Source: Fen-1301 sp963786395 (GTDB taxonomy: Bacteria > Bacteroidota > Ignavibacteria > Ignavibacteriales > Ignavibacteriaceae). From it: a DNA stretch of 64,000 bases. Both the position numbers and the translations under genes were made by a program. Numbering within the stretch: the first letter of the stretch is position 1; each line of letters begins with the position of its first letter. The stretch covers positions 124,001 through 188,000 of the forward strand of contig CAWAZD010000001.1 of assembly GCA_963786395.1 (NCBI GenBank). Direction: 5' to 3'. The notes under the pieces are model-generated. The model worked only from the letters and a program-made list of their open reading frames with translations, was not told the DNA's origin and made no database searches. Shown in pieces: positions 26,171 through 36,295 of the stretch.

Positions 26171-26500
26171 ATGAAAAATACAATTGAAGGAACCGACGCT
26201 AACTTTGACCAGGAAGTTTTGAAATCAGATTTACCCGTTCTTGTTGATTTCTGGGCTCCATGGTGTGGACCCTGCAGAATGGTCGGTCCCCTCGTTGAGG
26301 AGCTTGCTGTTGAATTAACTGGAAAACTAAAGGTGGTTAAGGTAAATACTGATGAAAATCAGGAGATTGCTGTAAAATATGGTATCAGAAGTATTCCAAC
26401 CATCGGAATATTTAAAGATGGTAAAGTTGTTGATGGTGTGATAGGAGCTGTTCCTAAACAAACTCTCTTAACTAAAGTAACACCCTATCTAAATAATTAA
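26171..26500 (+). CDS. trxA: Thioredoxin
   Basis: A 109-residue thioredoxin with the redox site W-C-G-P-C at residues 31-35, the buried Asp26 and the cis-proline in RSIPT near residue 76. It reduces protein disulfides in the cytoplasm with electrons from thioredoxin reductase, which is not encoded here. No signal peptide. The ATG at 26171 follows AAGGAT; an upstream ATG at 26152 is in another frame. A strong hairpin follows the stop. Confidence 0.95.
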   Translation: MKNTIEGTDANFDQEVLKSDLPVLVDFWAPWCGPCRMVGPLVEELAVELTGKLKVVKVNTDENQEIAVKYGIRSIPTIGIFKDGKVVDGVIGAVPKQTLLTKVTPYLNN

Positions 26501-26514
26501 TTACAGTCCTAAAT

Positions 26515-26542
26515 TTCCTGCCCCAACCATTTGGGGCAGGAA
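26515..26542 (+). terminator. Hairpin after trxA
   Basis: Perfect 12-bp stem TTCCTGCCCCAA / TTGGGGCAGGAA with loop CCAT. No long T-run follows, so it may be a weak terminator or a further dispersed palindrome. Confidence 0.55.
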
Positions 26543-27085
26543 TCCATTTACTTATTTCCCCGGCTAAAATTATCTTAAATTGTCCTTCTCTTTTAATCTT
26601 AACCTTTCCTCCTTATTTCCCGGCATTAAATCATTCGGGACTTGTCATTCTAATCGTAGCGAAGAATCGTCAGTGATCCTCCTTCCTTGTCTTTCCGTAT
26701 TCCCCGGCCTTAAATTATTTGCGTTAAGAAAATTCAGCGTCAGTTAAATTTCGAATAATGTTATAGAGCAGATGAGGAAATATGTTTGAGCCCCGACTAG
26801 TCGGGGCGAGTTTATTTCCGCCAGTTGAATTTACAAATTGTATAAACGGAGTGCTGAATTTTTAGCAAATGATTTACAGCCGAAGTTCTTTTGGTTCTTT
26901 TCTTCAAAGAAAAGAACAGAAAAGGGGTTTTCAAAGAAAAGAACAGAAAAGGGGTTTTCAAAGAAAAGAACAGAAAAGGGTTTTCAAAGTAAAGAACTGA
27001 AAGAGAAGTTTAGTAATTGATATACAGCCGAACAGAAAGGCAATAACATGTCACCTTCCGCCAAAGGGAATGTAATATTAAGTTA
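26543..27085. other. Intergenic region with tandem repeats
   Basis: No convincing gene. A 60-codon frame at 26838-27020 only translates the tandem repeat into K-K-R-T-E-K-G-F units and has no other support. Short inverted motifs such as CCCCGACTAGTCGGGG (26792-26807) are present. Confidence 0.6.
26904..27011. repeat. 27-bp tandem repeat, about four copies
   Basis: Units start at 26904, 26931, 26958 and 26984; the first two are identical, the third lacks one G and the fourth has diverged. Each unit begins TCAAAGAAAAGAACAGAAAA. The first copy is preceded by the inverted TTCTTTTCTT, which can pair with AAGAAAAGAA. Confidence 0.85.
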
Positions 27086-27541
27086 TTAACTTAATATTAC
27101 CCGGTCCGGAATTTCATTCGTGTCATCCGGTTTAACAGGGAAGTGAAGCGTTAAGGTTTTTCCGACTTCCTCAACTCCATACAATATGCCCTTCGCAAAC
27201 ATTCCCTTTACGAAAAATTCCTGCATAACATCTTTTATCTTGTGCCACCTATCAGGTGTAACTTTTTCGTTAATCCCCGCATCGGCAAGAATATAAAACT
27301 GCCTTTCTTCCAGCAATATATAAATCAGAATTCCGGTTTTATCTCTTGTCCTTGCAATTCCAAGCCTTACAAACTCATGTTTTGCGAGCTCCTCTACAGT
27401 TTTTCTACGCTGCATAAAATGTTTTTTTTCTCTTATGCTGACGCAGATTTCACCTGCTGTAAGCTTTTCATATTCCCTGATTTTATTGGTAATACGAAGA
27501 AGTTCATCATCACTTACGAAATGATATATCAAATGTTTCAT
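27086..27541 (-). CDS. TPM-domain protein
   Basis: A 151-residue protein consisting of a TPM (TLP18.3/Psb32/MOLO-1) domain. Marks are LTAGEICVSIRE near residue 28, TGILIYILLEERQFYILADAGI (about 84-105), and WHKIKDVMQEFFVKG. Unlike many TPM proteins it has no signal peptide and no C-terminal membrane helix, so it is likely cytoplasmic or associates with a membrane partner. Bacterial members are often linked to envelope function, without a firm activity. It stands alone. Confidence 0.85.
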   Translation of the reverse strand: MKHLIYHFVSDDELLRITNKIREYEKLTAGEICVSIREKKHFMQRRKTVEELAKHEFVRLGIARTRDKTGILIYILLEERQFYILADAGINEKVTPDRWHKIKDVMQEFFVKGMFAKGILYGVEEVGKTLTLHFPVKPDDTNEIPDRVILS

Positions 27542-27606
27542 AATGGATGTAATATTAAAAAATAAAGGTATAAAACTTATCCGTATATCTCAATAGAATA
27601 TTGAAA

Positions 27607-27650
27607 TTAAAAAAATAAACGCAGTCAGTTCCTGAAGAACAGACTGCGTC
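27607..27650 (-). terminator. Rho-independent terminator of the DUF4097 gene
   Basis: Stem ACGCAGTC-a-GTTC / GAAC-a-GACTGCGT (27619-27649). Read on the minus strand it is followed by TTTATTTTTTTAA. Confidence 0.85.
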
Positions 27651-27676
27651 TTGGTGGAGATGAAAAATGAATTGGG

Positions 27677-28604
27677 TTATTTTTTTGTAACTTTAATATC
27701 GCCCCCTGAGGTCTTTGCAATAAGTTGATTACCACCATGATTAATATCTGCTTCAAACTTTGTTGAACTTATCTTAACTGCATTGTTAGCTGTCATATTA
27801 CATGAAACACGACCGCCTGAAGTTGACAAATATGCTGATGCGTTAAAATCTGGCGGCAAAACAATATTTATATCTCCGCCTGAAGTTCTGAGATCAATTC
27901 CTTTGTTTTGACCTGTATAATCAAGATGAATATCACCTCCTGAAGTTTCTGCATGTATCTTTGAATCAGTTCCCTGAAGATGTATATTTCCTCCCGAAGT
28001 GTTGACATCAAAATCACCTGTGAAATCGGCAGCTGAAATATTCCCTCCTGAAGTAGAAAGTCTGGAATTACCCGAAATCTTTTCAACATCAATCTCGCCC
28101 CCTGAAGTACTCGTTCTTATTGTTCCGGCAATGTTCCTAAGTTTAATATTTCCCCCGGAAGTCTTTAATTCCGGATTCCCTTTAAGATCAGCAAGGCTAA
28201 TATTTCCTCCGGATGTGTTGATGTTGGGATTGAAATTAGATGGTATTTTCACTTCGAATCGCATTTTTATTCCGGAATTGCCAAATCCCAGAAAGCTGTT
28301 CTTTGTTTTTGCAGTAACCTCTACTCTTTCTTCATTATTGTTAAATGTAAATTCTACTTTTGATTTGGCACGGTCATTTCCATAAGATTTTAACATACAC
28401 TTCATTTTTGTCCCATGTAGTAATTTCAACATTACCACCGGAAGTGTTTAGTTCAAGAGCTTTTCCGGGATTAATAGAAAATGTCTTTTCCTGAAGTAAG
28501 GGTAAGTTGTCATCTCCAAAATATGTGTGATTCCTGGCGCATGAAATTGTTAACGCCGATAAAAAAATAGATAGAATAAAAAGTGCGGTTTTGTTCATAA
28601 TCAT
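27677..28604 (-). CDS. DUF4097-type lipoprotein with TSGG beta-repeats, one frameshift
   Basis: The gene starts at 28604 with a lipoprotein signal (ending ALTISC, Cys about residue 22). After WDKNEVYVK the frame breaks in a run of four A (28388-28391, plus-strand T). Dropping one A rejoins it as SYGNDRAKSKV in the second frame, which runs to 27677. The bulk is a repetitive beta structure in which N-T/S-S-G-G-N/D-I recurs about every 20 residues at least ten times, the DUF4097/DUF4098 adhesin-like pattern. Inferred to be a periplasm- or surface-anchored solenoid. Function not known for the family. The break looks like a homopolymer error. Confidence 0.85.
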
Positions 28605-28790
28605 TTTCCTGTATATTTCATTTTATGTATTAGACTCTTAATTTTTCGAAAAAGTTACTTAATCTATAAAGGTGACAGGAATATCAGGGATTTATTTTTC
28701 TTATCTATAGATTTATAGCGAATAAGTTGCTTAAATGTGACAATATATTGATAATATGTATTTCATGGCAAATATACGGAGTGTTTTTTT

Positions 28791-29150
28791 ATGGCTTTAA
28801 ACAATACAGCCAGATTTTATAATGATCACAAATTCTGTCAAAAGGGAAGTATTATATTCAGTGAAGGTGACCCCGGTGATGTAATGTACGCAGTAATTGA
28901 AGGTGAAGTGGAAATTAGAGTTAATGGAGCTGTTGTTCACGTTGTTAAAGAAGGAGAAGTTTTCGGTGAAATGGCGATGATAGATAAAAAACCCCGAAGT
29001 GCTTCCGCTATTGCAACAGCCGATTGTAAGCTTGTAGTTATAAATGAGCAAAGATTTAATTTCCTGCTTCAACAGACCCCGATGTTTGTAACCCAGATAA
29101 TGAAAGTTATGGCTGACAGGCTTAGATATATGAATAAAGAAGCATTATAA
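28791..29150 (+). CDS. Cyclic nucleotide-binding domain protein
   Basis: A 119-residue protein that is essentially one cNMP-binding beta-roll. FSEGDPGDVMYAVIEGEVEI and the phosphate-binding-cassette-like VFGEMAMIDKKPRSASAIA segment (about 63-82) are visible, with the Arg that contacts the ligand phosphate. It has no DNA-binding domain, so it is not a Crp-type regulator. It may be a regulatory subunit for another protein. A short C-terminal helix ends at EAL. Confidence 0.88.
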   Translation: MALNNTARFYNDHKFCQKGSIIFSEGDPGDVMYAVIEGEVEIRVNGAVVHVVKEGEVFGEMAMIDKKPRSASAIATADCKLVVINEQRFNFLLQQTPMFVTQIMKVMADRLRYMNKEAL

Positions 29151-29193
29151 TTCTATTTTTAATATCTTTACGCTTCAATAATTGATATTTTAA

Positions 29194-30135
29194 TTGAGTA
29201 TTTACAAAGGGTCGCGATTTAAATTACTATCAGCTTTTTTGATAGTATATATTATTTGGGGATCTACTTATCTGGCAATTCGGTTTGCTATAGCATCTAT
29301 TCCTCCATTATTAATGGCAGGGATGCGTTTCTTTATTGCCGGATTATTATTGTTAATAATTTCCCGTTTTAACGATAAAGAGAAATTAAAATTAGTCCAT
29401 TTCAGGTCGGCTATCATTATCGGAGTTCTTTTGCTTTTAGGAGGTAACGGAGGAGTGGTTTGGGCTGAACAATGGGTTCCTTCCGGAATAACAGCACTTC
29501 TTATCTCAACTGTACCTGTTTGGGTGGCAATAATCAGTTGGGCAATGCCGCATGGTGAAAACCCGTCATTAAAAAACATAACCGGAGTAATATTAGGATT
29601 TGTGGGATTGTTCTTCCTTGTATCACCGCATAACCTTATTGCCGGCGGTAATGTAAATATTACCGGTGCGCTTGTTCTTATTGCTGCAGCCTTATCATGG
29701 GGTGCCGGTTCAGTTTATACTAAACATGCTGAAGTTCCAAATTCTAAATTAACAACAGTAGCACTTGAAATGTTTTTTGGCGGATTGTCCCTGATAATTG
29801 TAAGCTATTTCTTTGGCGATTGGGACAGGTTCCACCCATCCCTCGTAACTCAAAAATCACTATTGGCTTTTATATATCTGATAATTTTCGGATCTCTTAT
29901 TGCGTTCACTTCTTACATTTGGTTACTTGATGCAGCTGGTCCCGCTAAAGCGACAACATACGCATATGTAAACCCGGTTGTAGCAGTTATTCTTGGTTAT
30001 TTTATTGCAAGCGAGGAACTTTCCCTTAAAATGATTTTTGCAGCATTTATTATTATAGCTGCTGTAGTCATCATAATAACAGACTTTTCCTTTCTGAAGG
30101 GAAAACTAACAAGAAAAAACCCCGGGCATTTCTAA
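29194..30135 (+). CDS. EamA-family (DMT) transporter
   Basis: A 313-residue membrane protein with ten predicted helices in two EamA halves (about 12-145 and 160-300). IIWGSTYLAIRFAI and ITALLISTVPVWVAII are typical of the RhaT/YedA-type group of metabolite exporters. The start is TTG at 29194, giving a correct first helix; no strong ribosome site is seen. The last codons overlap an inverted repeat that serves the convergent proS as terminator. Substrate unknown. Confidence 0.9.
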   Translation: MSIYKGSRFKLLSAFLIVYIIWGSTYLAIRFAIASIPPLLMAGMRFFIAGLLLLIISRFNDKEKLKLVHFRSAIIIGVLLLLGGNGGVVWAEQWVPSGITALLISTVPVWVAIISWAMPHGENPSLKNITGVILGFVGLFFLVSPHNLIAGGNVNITGALVLIAAALSWGAGSVYTKHAEVPNSKLTTVALEMFFGGLSLIIVSYFFGDWDRFHPSLVTQKSLLAFIYLIIFGSLIAFTSYIWLLDAAGPAKATTYAYVNPVVAVILGYFIASEELSLKMIFAAFIIIAAVVIIITDFSFLKGKLTRKNPGHF

Positions 30136-30147
30136 ATATCCCGGGGT
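30107..30147 (-). terminator. Terminator of proS, overlapping the end of the EamA gene
   Basis: ACCCCGGG (30119-30126) / CCCGGGGT (30140-30147). On the minus strand it is followed by TTTTTTCTTG. It lies 32 bases past the proS stop and contains the EamA stop codon in its loop. Confidence 0.75.
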
Positions 30148-30178
30148 CTCTGAATTTTGGAAAAGTCTGAAGATGTTG

Positions 30179-31867
30179 TTATTTCAACAGCTCTATAATT
30201 TTACTCTTCAACTCTGTTATCTCAATATCGAATCTTTCTCCCGTCTTTCTTATTTTAACTTCAACTTTGTTCTCTTTTAATTTTTTATCACCCACTATAA
30301 TTTGAACAGGCATACCCAGTAAATCGGCATCATTAAATTTGAAACCTGCCTGTGCATCGACCCTGTCATCATATAATACATCGATACCTGAATTTGTTAG
30401 CTCATTATAAATTAAATCAGCTGCTTCTACTACATTACCTTTTTTCATGTTCAGAGCTAACAAATGAACAGGGAAGGGAGCTAAGGTTTTGTCCCAGATT
30501 ATTCCATTATCATCATGATGTTGTTCAACGTAACATGCCATTACTCTTTCAACACCAATTCCATAGCTTCCCATAATTATAGGATTTTCCTTTCCGTTTT
30601 CATCAAGGAACATTGCTCCCATCGCCTGCGAGTACTTGGTACCAAGTTTGAATATATGTCCAAGTTCAATTGAACTGAAAACATCAAGCTTTGAATTGCA
30701 GCGTGTACAGTTTTCTCCGGCTTTGATAGTTCTCAAATCCTCATATTCAATTCCAGTCACATCCCTGTTAAAATCAATTCCGCCAATATGATAATTATTT
30801 TTATTGGCTCCGCTGAATAAGTTGTTCCTTCCTTTTAATCTAAGATCGGCTATTATCCTACCCTTAAATCCAATAGGACCAATAGAACCGGCATCTGCTC
30901 CGGTTATTTCTTTAAGTTCATCAGGATGTCCGGGTCTTATTGTTCCACCTAAAATTTTCTCAAGTTTTGTTTCATTAACATCATCATTTCCCTGCATTAA
31001 AATCAAAACAGGTGAATTATTGAATATGTAAACCCTTGATTTTGCGCATTGGGATTCATCAATTTTGAGGAACGCACAAAGCTCATCGATTGATTTAACA
31101 TCAGGCGTAGAGATTTCCTTAATATCGGAACTTAACTCATCACGATTTAAATATTCAATCTTAGATTGAGCTACTTCAACATTGGCGGCATATCCGCATG
31201 AATCACAATAAGCCACAGTATCTTCGCCCGCATCCGACTTAACCATAAATTCCTCTGACCCGGTGCCACCCATTGCTCCGCTGGAAGCACCAACTACAAA
31301 ATATTTCAATCCGCAACGGTCGAATATTTTTCTGTATGCACCATCATGGTAATTGTAAGCGGTATCAAGGTTCTCATATGAAGTATCAAGTGAATAAGCG
31401 TCTTTCATAAGAAACTGCCTGCCCCTTATAATTCCGCTTCTTGGTCTGGCTTCATTCCTGAATTTGGTCTGGATCTGATACCATATCTGTGGCATATCTT
31501 TATATGATTTGACAACATTTCTTGCATGAAATGTAATTATTTCTTCATGTGTGGGAGCCAAAACATAATCTCTGTTCTTCAAATGGAACATAGTATCACC
31601 AAATGACTCAACCCGGTTTGTCTCTTCCCAAATTTCCCTTGGATTCAATGCGGGAAGATGAAACTCCTGTCCTCCGATAGCATCCATTTCTTCACGAATA
31701 ATATCAACAATCTTCCTTACAACTTTATAACCAAGCGGAAGAAATGAATATATTCCTGCTGAAATCATTCTTACCATTCCAGAACGGAGCAATAATATAT
31801 GGCTCGCCACTACCGCATCATTAGGAACTTCTTTTAAGGTTGGTACAAAGGATTTACTTAATCTCAT
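30179..31867 (-). CDS. proS: Prolyl-tRNA synthetase
   Basis: A 562-residue class II aminoacyl-tRNA synthetase that charges tRNA-Pro. Motif 2 is seen in FRNEARPRSGIIRGRQFLMKD, read in two parts (about 137-157), and motif 3 in GSYGIGVERVMACYVEQ (about 430-446). The segment between them (about 225-385) is the bacterial-type YbaK-like editing domain, which removes Ala-tRNA-Pro. The anticodon-binding domain closes the protein. Length is usual for the bacterial type. Monocistronic with its own terminator. Confidence 0.97.
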   Translation of the reverse strand: MRLSKSFVPTLKEVPNDAVVASHILLLRSGMVRMISAGIYSFLPLGYKVVRKIVDIIREEMDAIGGQEFHLPALNPREIWEETNRVESFGDTMFHLKNRDYVLAPTHEEIITFHARNVVKSYKDMPQIWYQIQTKFRNEARPRSGIIRGRQFLMKDAYSLDTSYENLDTAYNYHDGAYRKIFDRCGLKYFVVGASSGAMGGTGSEEFMVKSDAGEDTVAYCDSCGYAANVEVAQSKIEYLNRDELSSDIKEISTPDVKSIDELCAFLKIDESQCAKSRVYIFNNSPVLILMQGNDDVNETKLEKILGGTIRPGHPDELKEITGADAGSIGPIGFKGRIIADLRLKGRNNLFSGANKNNYHIGGIDFNRDVTGIEYEDLRTIKAGENCTRCNSKLDVFSSIELGHIFKLGTKYSQAMGAMFLDENGKENPIIMGSYGIGVERVMACYVEQHHDDNGIIWDKTLAPFPVHLLALNMKKGNVVEAADLIYNELTNSGIDVLYDDRVDAQAGFKFNDADLLGMPVQIIVGDKKLKENKVEVKIRKTGERFDIEITELKSKIIELLK

Positions 31868-31998
31868 ATCTCATCGTATTTTTATAATAATCTACAAATA
31901 TAAAGAATTTGCTAAGGTTATTCAAAAATCTATTGGAGCTTTGTTTTTTTTGATTTAATTACTCATATTTATTGATTCACTATAAATGAAATGCTGAA

Positions 31999-33298
31999 TT
32001 GGACAATTTAAATATTCCTGTGTTAATGATCTCTCCTTTTTTATTAATGCTTTTGTCAATTGCTCTTTTCCCCCTGGTCCGGAACCGGTTCTGGAAAAAA
32101 AACAATAACAAATTAATTGTTTCTGTTGTTTTGAGTGTTCCCGTTTTGGTTTACTTATTATGGGGCGGACAAGGTATTAGATTATTTGATACTATGGTCT
32201 TTGATTATATCCCCTTTCTGATTTTAATAGGATCCTTATTTGTTATTACCGGTGGAATTTATGTTTCCGGGGATATTGAAGCCAGACCGGTAGTAAATAC
32301 TTTATTTCTCGCGACCGGGGCGGTGATCGCTTCGGTTATAGGAACAACAGGAGCAGCAATGCTGCTGATTCGCCCGCTTATCCAAACTAACAAAGAACGA
32401 AACTTAAAAGTGCATACAATCCTGTTTTTTATCGGAATTGTCGCAAATTGTGGTGGACTCCTTACACCGCTTGGCGACCCGCCGTTATTTTTGATGTATC
32501 TCAGAGGTGCCCCTTTTTTCTGGTTTTCTAATCTTTTTCTTGAATGGCTTTTAACAAATGGATTATTGCTTACTATATATTTCTTTGTTGATTCTTATTA
32601 TCATAAAAAAGAAACTCCCGAAGCATTATTCAGTGACAAAACAAATATACTCCCTATAAAGATTCAGGGTAAATTTAATTTCATCTTGCTCACCGGGGTT
32701 GTATTTGCAGTAGCATTTATAAACGAACAATATTTCCCTTTTATAAAAATAAACCCATATTTCAGATTTCTACGTGAAGCATTAATGTTATTGATGGCTC
32801 TGCTGTCTTATAACTTTACTCCCCATCCTACAAGGGTATCCAATAATTTTACCTGGAGCCCTATTATTGAAGTTGCATTTCTTTTCTTTGGTATTTTTAT
32901 AACAATGGTTCCTTGCTTGTTATTTTTGAAAACAAATGCCCATAATCTTGGAATTACTCACCCCATTCAATTTTATTATTATTCCGGATTGTTAAGTAGT
33001 TTTCTTGACAATACTCCAACTGCTATTGCTTTCCATTCTTTGGCAATGGGTCTGGGGACTACAACAGGGGTCAACGTTTCCGGGATTTCGGAACAAATTC
33101 TCAGAGCAATTTGTCTAAGTTCAGTTTTTTTCGGTGCAATGACATATATTGGAAATGGTCCCAATTTTATGGTAAAAGCTAGTGGCTGAAGAAAATAATA
33201 TCAAAATGCCCCATTTTTTCAGCTATATATTCAAATTCTCATTCATAGTTTTGCTTCCGGTGTTTATATTAGTACAGTTAATTTTTATTAGGTTGTAA
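31999..33298 (+). CDS. NhaD/ArsB-type ion antiporter, C-terminal frameshift
   Basis: A membrane protein of the ion-transporter superfamily with about 12 helices. The half-helix motif GGLLTPLGDPPLFLMYL (about 153-169) and the matching SFLDNTPTAIAFHSLA late in the protein are typical of NhaD-like sodium:proton antiporters. After NFMVKA (33180) the first frame stops at 33187. Skipping one base at 33181 restores VAEENNIKMPHFF and a last helix with stop at 33296-33298. It starts with TTG at 31999. The one-base break is probably an error, since both sides match the family. Likely role is Na+/H+ or organic-anion exchange. Confidence 0.82.
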
Positions 33299-33307
33299 AA
33301 GGTAGTT

Positions 33308-33860
33308 ATGAGCAATAATTTCAATCCTTGGCATAATGTAAACCCTGGAGATGAAGCCCCCGCTTTTGTTAATTCAATAATTGAGATTCCGGAAGGATCA
33401 AAAGGTAAATATGAATTAGATAAGGAAAGCGGTCTTCTTGAAACTTGATCGTGTTCTTTATTCATCTGTCCATTATCCGGCAAATTATGGGTTCATTCCC
33501 AGAACTTACTGCGACGATAAAGACCCTCTTGATATTTTGGTGATTTGTTCCATTGACGTATTTCCATTGTGCATAATTGAAGCTAAAGTAATCGGTGTTA
33601 TGCGTATGATCGATGAGGATGAGGAGGATGATAAAATAATTGCCGTAGCCAAAAATGATATGTCGGTTAATTATATAAATGAATTAGCTGAACTGCCGCC
33701 TCATACAATTGTTGAACTCAGAAGGTTCTTTGAGGATTATAAAAAACTTGAACATAAACACGTTATTGTTGAAGAATTTCTTGGAAGAGAAGATGCGTAT
33801 AAGGTAATTAATAATGGACTCTATCTCTACAATCAAAACGAATCTCTGCTTAGAAAATAA
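33308..33860 (+). CDS. ppa: Inorganic pyrophosphatase, one frameshift
   Basis: Family I soluble pyrophosphatase, which hydrolyses PPi to phosphate. The ATG at 33308 starts MSNNFNPWHNVNPGDEAP and reads through KYELDKESGLL. An extra G near 33440 then breaks the frame. The second frame continues KLDRVLYSSVHYPANYG, PRTYCDDKDPLDILV with the Asp residues that bind metal ions, and the MIDEDEEDDKIIAV box. Without the extra base the protein is about 183 residues, the normal size. It follows the antiporter gene by nine bases. The frameshift is very likely an error in an otherwise conserved housekeeping gene. Confidence 0.93.
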
Positions 33861-33900
33861 GACTAATTAAAATCCAAATTATAAATTTGAACATAACGGA

Positions 33901-35130
33901 TTATTCCGCAACGTTATTGATTTTGTAAACTCTGTCATGTGGCCGCACAAGTTCTCCGCATGGAAAAGTAACCCGCTCTCCTTTTACAGCAGTCGTTACA
34001 GCGTTATCGTCTTTGATAATATTTTCCACCTTAATTTCTACAACTCCTGAAGTGGGTCCGATAATCAAAATATTTTCAGATACTTCAATCGCTCCGGTTT
34101 CAAGCTGAACATAAACAGTATTTGTTTTTTTGTAATAATTAACAACTCTTCCTATATATTCTTTTCTTGTAGTTGCTTTGCTTCCATAAATATCGGCATA
34201 TTCTTCAGAGCTGGGAGTGCCAAAATAAAATCCTGTTGAGAATCCCCGGTTGTATACCGATTTTAATTCAGAAAGCAATTCTCCTTTTACATTCTTATCC
34301 AATTTATTTTCAAAATAAAGATCAATTCCTCTGCGGTATACGGAAACAGATTTTGCCACGTATTCGGGACTTCTTTTCCTCCCTTCAATTTTGAATGAAT
34401 TTATTCCCGACTCTATTAATTGGTCGAGGTACTCAATTGTACAAAGATCTTTGGGAGATAAAATGTAATCAGTCCCCATTATCAGCGATTTATCAATTGA
34501 AGAATCATAAACTTCATATTCTCGCCGGCAGGGTTGAATACATTCTCCCTGGTTTGCGCTTTTACCAAAAAGATGATGGCTCATGAAACATCTGCCGCTC
34601 ACAGCAATACACATAGCGCCATGTATGAATGTTTCAATTTCAAGATCTGTTGTCGTGCGAATTTTCTTAATGTCTTCAAGAGTACATTCACGGGCAAGTA
34701 CAATCCTTACAGCTCCAAGTGATTTATAAAACGCCGCACTCGAAGAATTTGAAATTGATGCCTGGGTAGAAATACAAAAAGCCATTTTGTGTTCTTTGCA
34801 TTTCTGAATAACTGATAAATCCCAGCAAATAATTCTATCGATCCCGGCATTCTTTGCAGCAGAGATGATTTCATCAAGATCTTTTATCTCTTCTTCCATA
34901 ATTATTGAATTAAGAGTAAGATAAGTTTTCACATTCTTGTCTTTGCAAAAAAAGGAGATTTCAGTTAATTCTTCGATACTAAAATTAGAAGCCTTAGATC
35001 TCATATTTAACTTATCAACACCGAAATAAACAGCATCGGCTCCATTCCTTACTGCGGCAGTTAACATTGTCATGTCACCGGCAGGCGCCATGAGCTCCGG
35101 TTTTGTGTGGACTATATGTTTGTTATTCAT
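33901..35130 (-). CDS. U32-family peptidase-like tRNA hydroxylation protein
   Basis: A 409-residue member of family U32, related to TrhP/YegQ, which forms 5-hydroxyuridine at the wobble position of tRNA (with prephenate), and to RlhA. Marks are PELMAPAGD at the start, GADAVYFGVDKLNMR (about 29-43), and the cysteine cluster FIHGAMCIAVSGRC followed by GECIQPCRREY (about 168-206), which may bind an Fe-S cluster. A C-terminal beta-barrel domain is present. The historical 'peptidase' name is probably misleading. Single gene. Confidence 0.88.
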   Translation of the reverse strand: MNNKHIVHTKPELMAPAGDMTMLTAAVRNGADAVYFGVDKLNMRSKASNFSIEELTEISFFCKDKNVKTYLTLNSIIMEEEIKDLDEIISAAKNAGIDRIICWDLSVIQKCKEHKMAFCISTQASISNSSSAAFYKSLGAVRIVLARECTLEDIKKIRTTTDLEIETFIHGAMCIAVSGRCFMSHHLFGKSANQGECIQPCRREYEVYDSSIDKSLIMGTDYILSPKDLCTIEYLDQLIESGINSFKIEGRKRSPEYVAKSVSVYRRGIDLYFENKLDKNVKGELLSELKSVYNRGFSTGFYFGTPSSEEYADIYGSKATTRKEYIGRVVNYYKKTNTVYVQLETGAIEVSENILIIGPTSGVVEIKVENIIKDDNAVTTAVKGERVTFPCGELVRPHDRVYKINNVAE

Positions 35131-35354
35131 AATGATTGATTTAATTGCAAAAAATTCTTTTCTTCATATCTCCTAATCTACCAAATTATTCAATTCATTT
35201 TCCTCCCAAAATTAATGATAAAGATAGACATATCTCTTAATAATTTGTAGGTAGGCAACCAATCCCGTAATGAGGAAGGTTTATTCTGCCGTCTGATCTT
35301 TTGATGAAAGTATTAATTTTGATATGTTAGAACTTTATTAAAATTATTCTTTAT

Positions 35355-36077
35355 ATGAACACAAAACTCTTCTTTATTCGAAAAATTAAAGCCCTGTTTC
35401 TTAAATGGAACCTGCATATTGTTTTTTTACCTTTCTGGAGTCTATTTATAAATCTGGCTTACTTATCAAAATTATCCCGGTGGCGTAAAGATCTACCGAA
35501 ACTGCAATTTGATGATTTTTATAATAATAAAGTAGATTATGGTGACCGCTTTAAACTTCATTCTTTTGTGTTTGGTAATGAAAAACTCGATAAAGCTATT
35601 AATTATTTTGAATTTGGAGTAGCGGGCGGAATTTCATTTAAATGGTGGGTATCTAATAATAATAATCCGGATTCAAGATTCTATGGATTTGATACTTTTA
35701 CTGGTCTACCTGAAGATTTTGGTGTAATGAAAAAAAGTGATTATAATACAAAAGGAAATTTCCCGGATGTAAATGATTCGCGATGTACTTTTACTCCTGG
35801 TATGTTTCAGGATTCAATGCCAGCCTTCTTCAAAGATTTTGATTTTTCTAAAAGATCAGTTTTCCACATGGATGCTGATCTTTACTCCTCCACTCTTTAT
35901 GTGTTCTCCTTTTTAGCTTATAAATTCAAAAAAGACGATATAATCATATTTGATGAGTTCGGCGTTCCAACGCATGAATTCAGGGCATTTAATGATTTCA
36001 TCTCTGCATACCAATTAAAATTTGAATACCTCGGAGCCGTTAATAATTACCTACAGGTTGCTATTAAGATAATATAA
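35355..36077 (+). CDS. TylF/MycF-like SAM-dependent methyltransferase
   Basis: A 240-residue protein. YFEFGVAGGISFKWW (about 89-103) is the SAM-binding loop, FYGFDTFTGLPEDF follows, and HMDADLYSSTLYVFSFL carries the metal-binding Asp pair typical of the TylF/macrocin O-methyltransferase group. An N-terminal hydrophobic stretch (about 17-36) is unusual and may attach it to the membrane. Possibly modifies surface sugars, in line with the polysaccharide genes further right. It stands alone; the substrate is unknown. Confidence 0.85.
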   Translation: MNTKLFFIRKIKALFLKWNLHIVFLPFWSLFINLAYLSKLSRWRKDLPKLQFDDFYNNKVDYGDRFKLHSFVFGNEKLDKAINYFEFGVAGGISFKWWVSNNNNPDSRFYGFDTFTGLPEDFGVMKKSDYNTKGNFPDVNDSRCTFTPGMFQDSMPAFFKDFDFSKRSVFHMDADLYSSTLYVFSFLAYKFKKDDIIIFDEFGVPTHEFRAFNDFISAYQLKFEYLGAVNNYLQVAIKII

Positions 36078-36295
36078 TAATTCTCCAGATTCCATACGTT
36101 ATTCAGACCTTCCCTATTGTTGCTACTTGGCAAGTTATTGTTCTAACAGTTTTGTGTTTTAATAATCATGTTTATTTTTAGATATTAAGCACATAATTGC
36201 TTAAAATAAAGCAAAAACAACGAACAATTATTGACATTTAAGTTATTTGTTTCAAACTTTTAATGTCTGATTTATTAGATTATTAGGAGATTAGT

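Noticed and set aside
26904..27011. Possible CRISPR array
   Set aside because: Units are directly adjacent with no spacers, so it is a plain tandem repeat.
26838..27020. 60-codon frame with K-K-R-T-E-K-G-F repeats
   Set aside because: It only translates the 27-bp DNA tandem repeat, and the rest has no family resemblance or good start.
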